Assembly: GCA_003001795.1 (NCBI GenBank)
Contig: PVNI01000022.1
Location: forward strand, 1-64,000
DNA length: 64,000 nt
Direction: 5' to 3'
Origin: Actinomadura viridilutea
GTDB lineage: Bacteria > Actinomycetota > Actinomycetes > Streptosporangiales > Streptosporangiaceae
Part shown: in pieces, positions 14,379 to 23,073 of the stretch
How positions within the stretch are numbered: position 1 is the stretch's first letter
How the letters are laid out: each line of letters opens with the position of its first letter
Program-made: the position numbers and the translations under genes
The notes under the pieces: model-generated
Seen by the model: the letters and a program-made list of their open reading frames with translations, nothing else
Databases searched by the model: none
Told to the model about the DNA's origin: nothing

Positions 14379-17033
14379 ATGCGCATCGACGCGCTGCGCC
14401 GCCTCGGCGGCCCGAACGTGTACCTGTCCCGGCCGGTGGTGGTGGCCCGGCTGGAGCTGGCGGAGCTGACCGAGCGGGAGACCACCGACCATCCGGGCTT
14501 CGCCGAACGGCTGGTGGAGCTGCTGCCGGGCCTGGCCGACCACCACTGCTCGGCGGGGCGTCCCGGCGGGCTGCTGGAGGCGATGGCGCGCGGCACGTAC
14601 TTCGGCCACGTCACCGAGCACGTGGCGCTGGAGCTGTCCTGCCTCATCGGCCGCGAGGTGTGCTTCGGGCGGACGGTGTGGGCGGGCTCCCCCGGGAGCT
14701 ACGACGTGATCCTGGAGTGCCCGCGCTACGAGCCGCCCGGCAGCCCGGTCCCCGGCGGCCTGCTGGCGCTGGCGGTGCGGACCGTGACGGGGGTGCTGGA
14801 GGGGCGGCCGCCGGCGCTGGAGCCGCGGCTGGCCCGCCTCCGCGCCGAGTACGAGCGCACCCGGCTGGGCGTCAGCACGGCGGCGCTGGCGCGGGCGGCG
14901 CGGCGCCGGGGCGTCCCGGTGCGCCGGGTGGGCGACCTGAACCTGCTGCATCTCGGCCACGGGCGGCACCGCCGCACGGTGTGGGCCGCGATGACCGACG
15001 CGACCTCGGCGATCGGCATGGAGATCGCCGCGGACAAGCGGCTGGCGCAGACCGTCCTGGCCGAGGCGGGCATCCCGGTGCCGGACGGGCGGCTGGTGGA
15101 GAACGCGGCCGAGGCGCTGGACGCGCTGCGCGAGCTCGGCCCTCCCGTGGTCGTCAAGCCGCTGTCGGGGCACCAGGGCGAGGGCGTGGGGATCGAGCTG
15201 TCCGAGCCCGCCGAGGTGCTGGCCGCGTTCCGCGCCGCCGCGCGGGTGGACGAGAGGGTGCTGGTCGAGTCCTACATCCCCGGCCGCGACTACCGGGTGC
15301 TGGTGGTCGGCGGGAAGACGGCGGCCGCGGCCGAGCTGACCGCCGCGCACGTCGTCGGCGACGGCAGGTCCACGGTCGCGGCGCTGGTCGAGCGCGTCAA
15401 CGCCGACCCGGCGCGGGGCGAGGGCCACGACCGGCCGCTGACGCGGCTGCGGCTCGGCGCGGCGGAGATCGCGCACCTGGCGAGCCAGGGGCACCGCCGC
15501 GACACCGTGCCGGCCGAGGGCGAGGTGGTGTGGCTGCGCCGCAACGCCAACCTGTCGACCGGCGGCACCAGCCGGGACGTGACGGACCAGGTGCACCCGC
15601 GGGTCGCGCGGATGTGCGAGCGGGCCGCCGCGGCGATCGGCATGGACGTGTGCGGCATCGACCTGCGCCTGCCCGACATCGCCGCGCCGCCGCCGGCCGA
15701 CCCCGGCGCGGCGGGCGTGCTGGAGGTCAACGCCGCGCCCGGCCTGCGCATGCACCTGGAGCCGCACGAGGGCCGGGGCCGGGACGTCGCGGCGACGATC
15801 ATCGACCTGCTGTTCCCGCCGGGCGCGCCGTCGCGGATCCCGATCGTGTCGGTCACCGGCACCAACGGCAAGACCACGACCGTGCGGATGATCGCCCACA
15901 TCCTCGCCCGCCGGGGGCTGCGGGTCGGCCTGGCCTGCACCGAGGGCGTGTACCTCGAAGGGCGCGGGGCGGACGGCCTGATCTACAAGGCCGACGCGTC
16001 GGGGCCCCGCTCGGCGGAGATGGTGCTGGCCGACCGCTCGGTGGAGGCGGCCGTGCTGGAGACCGCGCGGGGCGGCATCGTCCGCCGCGGGCTGGGCTAC
16101 GACCGCGCCGACGTGGCCGTGGTCACCAACATCACCCCCGACCACCTCGGCGTGGACGGCGCGCTGTCGCTGGACGACCTGGTGCACATCAAGGCGCTGG
16201 TCGCCGAGGAGATCCGCGACGGCGGGCACCTGGTGCTCAACGCCGACGACCCGCGGGCGGCGGGGCTGGCCGAGCGTCCCGCGGTGCGGCGGCGCGCCCC
16301 GGTGGTGCGGCTGTTCGGCGCCTCGGCGGACGGCGAGCCCCTCGCCCGGCACATGGCCGCGGGCGGCGTCGCCTACTTCGTCGACGGCGACGTGCTCGTG
16401 GAGGCGGCCGGGCCGCGCGAGCGCACGCCGCTGGTTCCGGTCGCGCAGATCGCGGGCGCGTTCGGCGGGCGCGCCGCGCACGTGGTCGCCAACGCGCTGG
16501 CCGCGGCGGCCGCCGCCCGCGCCCTCGACACCCCCGCCGACGTGGTCGCCGACGCGCTGCGGTCGTTCGTCCCGCACGACCGCAACCCCGGCCGCGGCTG
16601 CGTGTACCAGGTCGGCGACAACCAGGTGCTGGTGGACTACGCGCACAACCCGGCCGCGGTCGCCGCGATCGGCGCGTTCGTGCGCCGCCAGTGGGACCGT
16701 CCCGGCGTCGCCGCCGTCACGCTGCCCGGCGACCGCGACGACGCTCTGGTCGTCGAGACCGCCGGCGCGCTGGCGGAGACGTTCGGCCGGGTGGTCGTCT
16801 ACGAGGACGAGGACCTGCGCGGCCGCCGGCCCGGCGAGATGACCGGACTGATCATCCGCGGGCTGCGCGCGCGGCGGCCGGACGTGCGGCACTTCCCGGC
16901 GGGCGACCTGAAGGGGGCGCTGACCACGGCCCTGGCCGTGGCCGGGCCCGGCGAGCCGGTGCTGCTGCTGTACGAGAAGCTGCAGCCGGTCACCGACCTT
17001 CTCCAGACCCTCGGCGCGGTTCCCCGTCCCTGA
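14379..17033 (+). CDS. cphA: Cyanophycin synthetase
   Basis: An 884-residue two-ligase enzyme that builds cyanophycin (poly-Asp with Arg side chains) without ribosomes, using ATP. Domains in order: the N-terminal region (residues 1-160), an ATP-grasp domain (about 210-480, including VVKPLSGHQGEGV) that adds Asp, and a Mur-ligase-like domain (from 490) that adds Arg. The P-loop is VTGTNGKTTTV near 494-500 and the Mur-type VVTNITPDHLG follows. The length is as expected for CphA. The 3' end overlaps the convergent ccdA-like gene by 44 bp. Together with cphB it makes a closed nitrogen-storage cycle. Confidence 0.95.
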   Translation: MRIDALRRLGGPNVYLSRPVVVARLELAELTERETTDHPGFAERLVELLPGLADHHCSAGRPGGLLEAMARGTYFGHVTEHVALELSCLIGREVCFGRTVWAGSPGSYDVILECPRYEPPGSPVPGGLLALAVRTVTGVLEGRPPALEPRLARLRAEYERTRLGVSTAALARAARRRGVPVRRVGDLNLLHLGHGRHRRTVWAAMTDATSAIGMEIAADKRLAQTVLAEAGIPVPDGRLVENAAEALDALRELGPPVVVKPLSGHQGEGVGIELSEPAEVLAAFRAAARVDERVLVESYIPGRDYRVLVVGGKTAAAAELTAAHVVGDGRSTVAALVERVNADPARGEGHDRPLTRLRLGAAEIAHLASQGHRRDTVPAEGEVVWLRRNANLSTGGTSRDVTDQVHPRVARMCERAAAAIGMDVCGIDLRLPDIAAPPPADPGAAGVLEVNAAPGLRMHLEPHEGRGRDVAATIIDLLFPPGAPSRIPIVSVTGTNGKTTTVRMIAHILARRGLRVGLACTEGVYLEGRGADGLIYKADASGPRSAEMVLADRSVEAAVLETARGGIVRRGLGYDRADVAVVTNITPDHLGVDGALSLDDLVHIKALVAEEIRDGGHLVLNADDPRAAGLAERPAVRRRAPVVRLFGASADGEPLARHMAAGGVAYFVDGDVLVEAAGPRERTPLVPVAQIAGAFGGRAAHVVANALAAAAAARALDTPADVVADALRSFVPHDRNPGRGCVYQVGDNQVLVDYAHNPAAVAAIGAFVRRQWDRPGVAAVTLPGDRDDALVVETAGALAETFGRVVVYEDEDLRGRRPGEMTGLIIRGLRARRPDVRHFPAGDLKGALTTALAVAGPGEPVLLLYEKLQPVTDLLQTLGAVPRP

Positions 17034-17859
17034 CCGGCCGCTGCGGGCGCGGCGTCCGGCGCAGGGCCCACCAGGCGGCGGCCGTCGAGACGCCGAGGAG
17101 GAGGACGAAGGCCACGTCGGGGACGGCGCGGCCCGCGCGCTGCGCCCACTCTTCGAGCGCGACCTCCCGGTCGGCGCCGAGCGGCGAGGGCAGCGCGGCG
17201 GTGCCCTCGAAGGCGGCGAACAGCACGCCGACGGCGACGAACAGCAGCCCCGAGACCAGGGACGCGGTGTGCAGCCGCAGCGGGCCGACGGTGAACGGCC
17301 TGCCGCGCCACCAGCGGCGCCGCCCGAGGTCGAATCTGTCCCACAGCAACGCCAGCACGAACAGCGGCAGCGCCATGCCGAACGCGTAGAGGGCGAGGAG
17401 CACGCCGCCGTACAGCGGGTCCCCGTCCACGGCGGCCACCGTGAGGATCGCGCCGAGGACGGGCCCGGCGCAGAACCCCGCCAGCCCGTACACGGTGCCG
17501 AGCAGATAGGTCGACGCCGCCGACACCGGGCGCAGCCGGCCCGCCGCCTCCCGCGCGCGTCTCGAGGCGAATCCGAGGCCGAGGATCTGCGCCGCGCCCA
17601 GTGCGACGACGACCGCGCCTCCGGCCGTGACCAGCAGCTCGCGGTGCCCGTTGAGCAGCCGCGCGGCCGCCGAGCCGGCGACGCCGAGCGGCACCAGCGT
17701 GCTGGCGAGCCCCGCGTAGAAGACGCAGGTGCGGGCCAGCAGCCGGGCGGGCGCGGCGAACGCGTAGGCGAAGAACGCCGGCAGCAGCACCGCGCCGCAC
17801 GGGCTGACCAGGGCGAGCGCGCCCCCGAGGAACGCCGCCGGATATCCGATGTCGATCAC
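16990..17859 (-). CDS. CcdA/DsbD-like membrane thiol-electron transporter
   Basis: A 289-residue integral membrane protein with about six transmembrane helices. The paired cysteines of the family are visible: one in ALVSPCGAVLLPAF near the N-terminus and one in LAGFCAGPVLGA. Such proteins pass electrons from cytoplasmic thioredoxin to extracytoplasmic thiols for cytochrome c maturation or other redox proteins. GTG 17859 has GGAGGGGG upstream. It stands alone here; no resB/resC or thioredoxin-like genes adjoin it, so the partner is unknown. Its 3' end overlaps cphA. Confidence 0.8.
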   Translation of the reverse strand: MIDIGYPAAFLGGALALVSPCGAVLLPAFFAYAFAAPARLLARTCVFYAGLASTLVPLGVAGSAAARLLNGHRELLVTAGGAVVVALGAAQILGLGFASRRAREAAGRLRPVSAASTYLLGTVYGLAGFCAGPVLGAILTVAAVDGDPLYGGVLLALYAFGMALPLFVLALLWDRFDLGRRRWWRGRPFTVGPLRLHTASLVSGLLFVAVGVLFAAFEGTAALPSPLGADREVALEEWAQRAGRAVPDVAFVLLLGVSTAAAWWALRRTPRPQRPVRDGEPRRGSGEGR

Positions 17860-17905
17860 GTGCCCCCTCCCACGTGACCGGCAGGCTACTCGCGCCGGCG
17901 GCGGC

Positions 17906-19075
17906 TCAGGAGGCGACGCCCTCCAGGGGCAGGCCGACGTAGTTCTCCGCCAGGCTGGTCGACGCGGCCGTCGACGACACGACGTAGTCCAGGTGCGAGC
18001 GCTGCAGGCGCCGGGCGAACTCGTCGGCGCCCGGCTCGACGTGCAGGAGGGTGGTCATCCAGTAGGAGAAGTGCTCGGCGCGCCAGACCCGGCGCAGGCA
18101 GATGTCGGAGTAGGAGTCGAGCAGCGTCCGCGAGCCGGTCGCGTAGTACTCGGTCAGCGCGGCGGCCAGCACGGTGACGTCCGCGACGGCGAGGTTGAGG
18201 CCCTTGGCGCCGGTCGGCGGGACGATGTGCGCGGCGTCCCCGGCCAGGAACAGCCGGTCGTGCCGCATCGGCTCGGCGACGAAGCTGCGCATCGGGGTGA
18301 CCGACTTGTCGGTGATCGGCCCGGGGGTCAGCTCCCAGTCGTCGTCGGTGGCGAAGCGGGCGGCCAGCTCGTCCCAGATCCGCTGGTCCGACCAGGCCGA
18401 CAGGTCCTCGTCGGGGGCGACCTGCAGGTACAGGCGGCTGACCTTGGGCCCCCGCAGGCTGTGCAGCGCGAAGCCGCGCTCGTGGTTGGCGTAGATGAGC
18501 TCCTCGGTGGACGGCGGGACGTCGGCGAGGATGCCGAGCCAGGCGTACGGGTACTCGCGGGTGTACGTCCGCGCGCCCGGCAGGGCGGGGCGCGACACCC
18601 CGTGGAACCCGTCGCATCCGGCGACGAAGTCGCATTCCAGCGTGTGCGTGCGGCCGCCCTGCCGGAACGTCACGCTGGGCGCGGACGGGTCGACCGCCAC
18701 CGCCTCGGCCTCGAAGCGGATGTCGCCGCCGTCGGCCAGGCGCCGCGCCACGAGATCCTTGACGATCTCGGTCTGGGCGTAGACGGTCACCGTCCGGCCG
18801 GTCAGCTCGGTGAGCGGGACGCGGTGTCCGGCGCCGCCGAACCGCAGCTCCAGCCCGTGGTGCACCAGCCCCTCGCGGTCGAGCCGCTCGCCCACCCCGG
18901 CTTCGCGCAGCACGTCGGTGGTGCCCTGCTCCAGCATCCCGGCGCGCTGGCGGCGCTCGACGTACTCCCGGTCGCGGCTCTCCAGCACCACCGACTCGAT
19001 GCCCTGCCGGTGCAGCAGCTGGGACAGCAGCAGGCCCGCCGGCCCCGCGCCAACGATCGCGACCTGGGTGCGCAT
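17906..19075 (-). CDS. pobA: 4-hydroxybenzoate 3-monooxygenase
   Basis: A 389-residue class A flavin monooxygenase converting 4-hydroxybenzoate, NAD(P)H and O2 to protocatechuate. The FAD motif is VAIVGAGPAGLLLSQLL at the N-terminus; the DG motif is AGCDGFHG, and the second FAD motif is LFLAGDAAHIVPPTGAKGLN. The ATG at 19075 follows GAGGAGGAG. The frame is open far upstream, but that stretch is antisense noise within the regulator gene. It is the last gene of the pca cluster, with an IclR operator in its own 110-bp promoter region, so it can be expressed independently of the long operon. Confidence 0.95.
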   Translation of the reverse strand: MRTQVAIVGAGPAGLLLSQLLHRQGIESVVLESRDREYVERRQRAGMLEQGTTDVLREAGVGERLDREGLVHHGLELRFGGAGHRVPLTELTGRTVTVYAQTEIVKDLVARRLADGGDIRFEAEAVAVDPSAPSVTFRQGGRTHTLECDFVAGCDGFHGVSRPALPGARTYTREYPYAWLGILADVPPSTEELIYANHERGFALHSLRGPKVSRLYLQVAPDEDLSAWSDQRIWDELAARFATDDDWELTPGPITDKSVTPMRSFVAEPMRHDRLFLAGDAAHIVPPTGAKGLNLAVADVTVLAAALTEYYATGSRTLLDSYSDICLRRVWRAEHFSYWMTTLLHVEPGADEFARRLQRSHLDYVVSSTAASTSLAENYVGLPLEGVAS

Positions 19076-19138
19076 GACTCCTCCTCGTCGGTTGTTCCTG
19101 TGATCCTGGCCCGCGGCGCCGCCCGGTCCCGTCCCGTC

Positions 19139-19155
19139 CTTCCGTCCACCGGAAA
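19139..19155. promoter_or_regulatory. IclR-type operator upstream of pobA
   Basis: CTTCCGTCCACCGGAAA fits TTTCCR-N5-YGGAAA except for the first base. It lies 64 bp upstream of the pobA start and just after the stop of the IclR gene. Confidence 0.65.
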
Positions 19156-19185
19156 CCGGGGGTGCGGCGTGCCCGCGGCGCGGCG

Positions 19186-20019
19186 TCATTCGCCGGAGGC
19201 GGCGGGCGGCGAGCCGTCCAAGGCGAGGGGCGCGCCGCCCGCCGCGTCGACGCGCCAGTGCAGGGCCACGTCGCGCGACAGGGCCCGGGCGGCGGTCATC
19301 AGGGGCGGCAGCAGCCGCCGCACGTCGGCGCCGCGGGTGCGGGCGACCAGCGACAGGGCCGCCACGACCCCGCCCTCGGCGTCGCGGATCGGGACGGCGA
19401 CCGAGGACGCGCCCACCGTCATGTCGTCGCGTGTGTGGGAGTAGCCCCTGTGCCGCACCCGGGCCAGGACGCGCCGCAGCTCGTCCGGGTCGGTGATGCT
19501 GCGCGGGGTGTACCTCTCCAGCCCGGCCGCCAGGACCCGTTCGCGCACGTCCCGCGGCGCGAACGCCAGCAGCACCTGCCCCACGCCGGTGGTGTGCAGC
19601 GGCAGCGTGCTGCCGACCTGCGTGACCACCGGCACCGAGCGGGCGCCGCGCAGCCGCTCCACGACCAGCGCCTTGTCGTCGCGCAGCACGGCGAGCTGCA
19701 CGTTGTCGTGGGTGACCTCGTAGACGTCCTCCATGTGCGGCAGCGCCAGCTCCCGGAGGCCGGTGACGGCCGGGGCCTGGCTGCCGATGCGCCACAGGCG
19801 CGTCCCGATGCGATACGTGCCGTCGGGCACGCGCTCCAGGAAGCCGCCGGCGACCAGTTCCCCCACCAGCCGGTGCCCGGTGGCCAGCGGCAGCCCGGCG
19901 CGCCGGCAGATCTCGCTGAGGTTGAGGCGGACGCCGCCGAGGGCGAAGGCGTCCAGGATCGCCATCACCTTGCGCGCCACGCTCGGCGGCCGCGCCCGGT
20001 GCGCCGCACCGTCCGTCAT
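19186..20019 (-). CDS. IclR family regulator of the pca/pob genes (PcaR/PobR-like)
   Basis: A 277-residue IclR regulator: winged helix (SVARKVMAILDAFALGG, then LNLSEICRRAGLPLATGHRL) and C-terminal effector domain (GASSVAVPIRDAEGGVVAALSL). The ATG at 20019 has GAGAGGGAG upstream; the longer frame starts inside pcaC. It follows pcaC by 25 bp, so it is co-transcribed with the operon it probably controls. Expected effectors are protocatechuate, 4-hydroxybenzoate or 3-oxoadipate. Activator or repressor action cannot be told from sequence. Confidence 0.9.
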   Translation of the reverse strand: MTDGAAHRARPPSVARKVMAILDAFALGGVRLNLSEICRRAGLPLATGHRLVGELVAGGFLERVPDGTYRIGTRLWRIGSQAPAVTGLRELALPHMEDVYEVTHDNVQLAVLRDDKALVVERLRGARSVPVVTQVGSTLPLHTTGVGQVLLAFAPRDVRERVLAAGLERYTPRSITDPDELRRVLARVRHRGYSHTRDDMTVGASSVAVPIRDAEGGVVAALSLVARTRGADVRRLLPPLMTAARALSRDVALHWRVDAAGGAPLALDGSPPAASGE

Positions 20020-20044
20020 CGCCCGCTCCCTCTCGCTGGGGCCG

Positions 20045-20497
20045 CTAACCGGCGGCGGGCCGCGTCCCGCTCGCCGCGTCGTCTGCGTCCGGTCCGTCCG
20101 CCTCCTCGGCCAGCACCCGCTGGGCGACCGCGAAGGCGGAATTGGCCGCGGGCACCCCACAGTAGATCGCGCTCTGCAGCAGCACCTCTTTGATCTCGTC
20201 GCGCGTGAGCCCGTTGCGCAGCGCGGCCCGCACGTGCATGGCGAGCTCCTCCAGATGGCCGCGGGCGACCAGGGCGGTGAGCGTGATGCAGCTGCGGGTG
20301 CGGCGGTCCAGCCCGGGGCGGGTCCAGATCTCCCCCCAGGCGTACCGGGTGATCAGGTCCTGGAAGTCGGCGGTGAAGTCGGTGGTGCGGGCCGCCGCGC
20401 GGTCGACGTGCGCGTCGCCCAGCACCTCGCGCCGCACCTTCATGCCTGCGGCGTGCCGCCGCCGGTCGTCCGTCGGCTCGTCGGTCGGGGAGGTCAT
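20045..20497 (-). CDS. pcaC: 4-carboxymuconolactone decarboxylase
   Basis: A 150-residue CMD/AhpD-like protein that decarboxylates 4-carboxymuconolactone to 3-oxoadipate enol-lactone. Family segments are visible: RREVLGDAHVDRA, FQDLITRYAWGEIWTRPGL and the helical ALRNGLTRDEIKEVLLQ. The ATG at 20497 overlaps the pcaD stop by 4 bp. Many actinobacteria carry a fused PcaL (PcaD-PcaC); here the two are separate but coupled. Confidence 0.95.
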   Translation of the reverse strand: MTSPTDEPTDDRRRHAAGMKVRREVLGDAHVDRAAARTTDFTADFQDLITRYAWGEIWTRPGLDRRTRSCITLTALVARGHLEELAMHVRAALRNGLTRDEIKEVLLQSAIYCGVPAANSAFAVAQRVLAEEADGPDADDAASGTRPAAG

Positions 20498-21267
20498 GCG
20501 GGCAGTCCTTTCCAGGTGCGGTCCAGGTGCCGGACGATCGCGTCGGTGACGGGGCCGGGGCGCTCGACGTTGGCCAGGTGCCCGGCGCCGTCGACGACGA
20601 CCAGCTCGGCGGCGGGGATGCGGGCGGCGAGCACGTCGCCGTGGCCCGCGGGCGGCGTGGGCGCGTCCTCGGCTCCCGCGATCACCAGGGTGGGCGCCGC
20701 GATGTCGGCGAGCCGGTCGGTGATGTCGAAAGCGGCGAGGGCGTCGCAGCAGGCGGCGTAACCCGCCGGGTCGGTGGCGCGCAGCATGGCCACGTAGGGT
20801 TCGGCGCCGGTGAAGCCGGGCGTGAACCACCGCGCCGCGGCGGTGTCGGCGACCGGCCCGACGCCCTCGCGGCGCACGAGCGCGGCGCGCTCGCGCCAGC
20901 GCTCCGGCGGGCCGAAGCGGGGGGACGTGCAGCACAGGACCAGGCTGGCGACGCGGTCGGGCGCCATCAGGGCGAGCGCGGCGCCGACCGCCCCGCCCAG
21001 CGAGACCCCCGCGTGGGCGAACCTGGTGACGCCCTCGGCGTCGAGGATCTCCAGCACCTGGGCGGCCAGGTCGTCGACCGTGAGGGTCCTCCCCCCGCCG
21101 GGCGGGGGCGACTGGCCGTGGCCGGGCAGGTCATACCGAAGCACCCGCCAGCGCTCGGTGAGCGCGGGCAGCTGCGGGGCCCACAGGCCGGTCGTGGTGC
21201 CCAAGGAGGGGCCGAGGACGACGACGGGGGCGTCGCGCGGCCCGTCGGCTTGGCAGTACAGGCTCAC
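20494..21267 (-). CDS. pcaD: 3-oxoadipate enol-lactonase
   Basis: A 257-residue alpha/beta hydrolase that opens the enol-lactone to 3-oxoadipate. The nucleophile elbow is HAGVSLGG (Ser in GxSxG), the oxyanion region is VVLGPSLGTTTGLW, and the C-terminal His is in GAGHLANVERP. The start is GTG at 21267 with GGAGGAA 6 bp before it. Its ends overlap pcaB and pcaC by 4 bp each. The longer open frame upstream is within pcaB. Confidence 0.95.
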   Translation of the reverse strand: MSLYCQADGPRDAPVVVLGPSLGTTTGLWAPQLPALTERWRVLRYDLPGHGQSPPPGGGRTLTVDDLAAQVLEILDAEGVTRFAHAGVSLGGAVGAALALMAPDRVASLVLCCTSPRFGPPERWRERAALVRREGVGPVADTAAARWFTPGFTGAEPYVAMLRATDPAGYAACCDALAAFDITDRLADIAAPTLVIAGAEDAPTPPAGHGDVLAARIPAAELVVVDGAGHLANVERPGPVTDAIVRHLDRTWKGLPA

Positions 21268-22511
21268 GTGCGGTTCCTCCGATGCTCCCGGTACCGTGCG
21301 AGGGCCCGGTCGACCAGGGCCGGAGCGGCGCCGGCGTCGGTGGGCTGGCCGTGCTCGGCCAGCACCTTCAGCAGGCCGTCGAGGTTGGCGCGCATCCGGT
21401 CGGGCGCGACCTCCAGGCCGTCCAGCAGTTCGGCGGCGGTCTCCGCGGCGCCGCCGGTCAGGCGCAGCATCTCGCGCACGGGCTGCCACTCGGCGTGCCA
21501 CTCCCCCGCGGGCCGCTCGTGCGGCGCCGCCTGCGCGGCGAAGACGATCTGCGCGTACGCCGGGACCTGCAGCGCGGCCGAGCGCACCAGCGTGGCCAGC
21601 GCGGGGTTGCGCTTGTGCGGCATCGCCGAGGAGCCGCCGCGCCCGGGGGCGGCGGGCTCGGCGACCTCGTCCACCTCGCTCTGGGCGAGCAGGACGACGT
21701 CCGTCGCGATCTTGCCGAGGGCGCCCGCGGTCAGCGCCAGCGCCCCGGCCAGCTCGGCGACGGGCGTGCGGCGCGTGTGCCAGGGCAGCGCGGGCTCGTC
21801 CAGCCCGGTCCGCGCCGCGTACGCGGCGACCAGGTCGAGCGCGTGCTCGCCGAACGCGGCCAGGGTGCCCGCCGCGCCGCCGAGCTGGACGGGCAGCCGC
21901 AGCGCGGCGAGCCGCTCACGGGCGTCCAGGCAGCCCAGCAGCCATCCGGCCGCCTTCAGCCCGAACGTCGTGGGGACCGCCTGGCGCGCCAGCGTCCGCG
22001 CCGCCATGGGGGTGCCGCGGTGCCGTTCGGCGTGCCGGGCCAGCGCGTCCAGCGCCCGGTCCAGGTGCGCGAGGATCACGCGGCGGGCGCGGGACGCGAC
22101 GAGCATGGCCGCGGTGTCGACGATGTCCTGGCTGGTGGCGCCCTGGTGCACGTGCCGGCCGGCCGGGCCCGCCGCCGCGCGCAGGTCGGCGATCAGCGGC
22201 ACGACCGGGTTGCCGGCGCCGCGCGCCCGCCGCGCCAGGCCGGGCAGGTCGAACCGGTCGGCGCGGGCCGCCGCGACGATGGCGTCGGCGGCCTCGCGCG
22301 GCACGGCGCCGATGTCGGCCTGCGCGCGGGCGAGGGCCGCCTCGGCGTCCAGCAGCGCCTGCAGCCACGCCGGGTCCCCGGTGGCGGCCTCGGTCTCCGT
22401 GCCCGCGCGCACCGGCGACAGCAGCCCCGCGTCCGGCGCGGCCGCCGCCCCGGACCCGGCGCCGCCGGCGGGCCGCCGGCGGCCGGACGTCCCGGAGTGG
22501 TCAAAGGTCAA
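21264..22511 (-). CDS. pcaB: 3-carboxy-cis,cis-muconate cycloisomerase
   Basis: A 415-residue member of the fumarase/aspartase superfamily. The signature GGSSAMPHKRNP is intact, and the substrate-site segments HQGATSQDIVDTA and the N-terminal DAGLLSPVRAGT are typical of PcaB. The best start is a TTG at 22511, overlapping the pcaG stop by 11 bp with GGGAGA 9 bp upstream. There is no ATG or GTG before the conserved N-terminus. The rare start, if right, may lower PcaB relative to its neighbours. Confidence 0.92.
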   Translation of the reverse strand: MTFDHSGTSGRRRPAGGAGSGAAAAPDAGLLSPVRAGTETEAATGDPAWLQALLDAEAALARAQADIGAVPREAADAIVAAARADRFDLPGLARRARGAGNPVVPLIADLRAAAGPAGRHVHQGATSQDIVDTAAMLVASRARRVILAHLDRALDALARHAERHRGTPMAARTLARQAVPTTFGLKAAGWLLGCLDARERLAALRLPVQLGGAAGTLAAFGEHALDLVAAYAARTGLDEPALPWHTRRTPVAELAGALALTAGALGKIATDVVLLAQSEVDEVAEPAAPGRGGSSAMPHKRNPALATLVRSAALQVPAYAQIVFAAQAAPHERPAGEWHAEWQPVREMLRLTGGAAETAAELLDGLEVAPDRMRANLDGLLKVLAEHGQPTDAGAAPALVDRALARYREHRRNRT

Positions 22512-23073
22512 GGAAGACGGTCTCCCGATCGCCCTGCAGATGCACGTCGAAACGATACGACGCCTCGCCGTCGCGTTCGGCGATCAGGGTGCCGCGGCGC
22601 TCCTCCGGGACCACGCCGAGCACCGGGTCGCTCGCGTGGGCGCCGGCGTCCTCGGGGAAGTACACGCGGGTGAACACCGGCTTGAGCAGGCCCCGCGCGA
22701 ACACCGCCATCGCGATGTAGGGGGCGCCGTCGCCGACCCGGCCCGGCTTGACCGTGCTGAACCAGTAGTGGCCGTCGGGGTCGGTGCCGCAGCGGCCGAA
22801 GCCGGAGAAGTCGTGCCCCTCGCGGCGCAGCCCGCCCGGGCGCCGCGGGATCTCCCCGGCGGCGTCGGCCTGCCAGATCTCCAGCAGCGCGTCGGGCACC
22901 GGCTCGCCCGCGCCGTCCAGCACCCGGCCGTGCAGCCGGATCGCGCCGGCCTGCCAGGCCGGGGCGACCTTCGGTCCGTCGTCGTAGGGCAGCGCGAAGC
23001 CGTAGAACGGCCCCACCGTCTGCGACGGGGTGATGCCCAACTCGGGGGTCGTCTCGCCGCCAACCGCCGTCAC
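22501..23073 (-). CDS. pcaG: Protocatechuate 3,4-dioxygenase alpha subunit
   Basis: A 190-residue intradiol dioxygenase subunit. It opens with TPSQTVGPFYGFALPY and has the beta-sandwich segments LLEIWQADAAGEI and YFSTV-like HYWFSTVKPG. As in other alpha subunits, the iron ligands are supplied by PcaH. GTG 23073 overlaps the pcaH stop (GTGA) and has GGAGG just upstream. It forms the (alpha-beta)Fe3+ enzyme that cleaves protocatechuate to 3-carboxymuconate. Confidence 0.95.
   Translation of the reverse strand: MTAVGGETTPELGITPSQTVGPFYGFALPYDDGPKVAPAWQAGAIRLHGRVLDGAGEPVPDALLEIWQADAAGEIPRRPGGLRREGHDFSGFGRCGTDPDGHYWFSTVKPGRVGDGAPYIAMAVFARGLLKPVFTRVYFPEDAGAHASDPVLGVVPEERRGTLIAERDGEASYRFDVHLQGDRETVFLDL

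Noticed and set aside
13536-16892. 1118-codon minus-strand open frame opposite cphA
   Set aside because: Antisense shadow of a high-GC gene: His/Arg/Gln-rich and without domains, whereas cphA is unmistakable on the plus strand.
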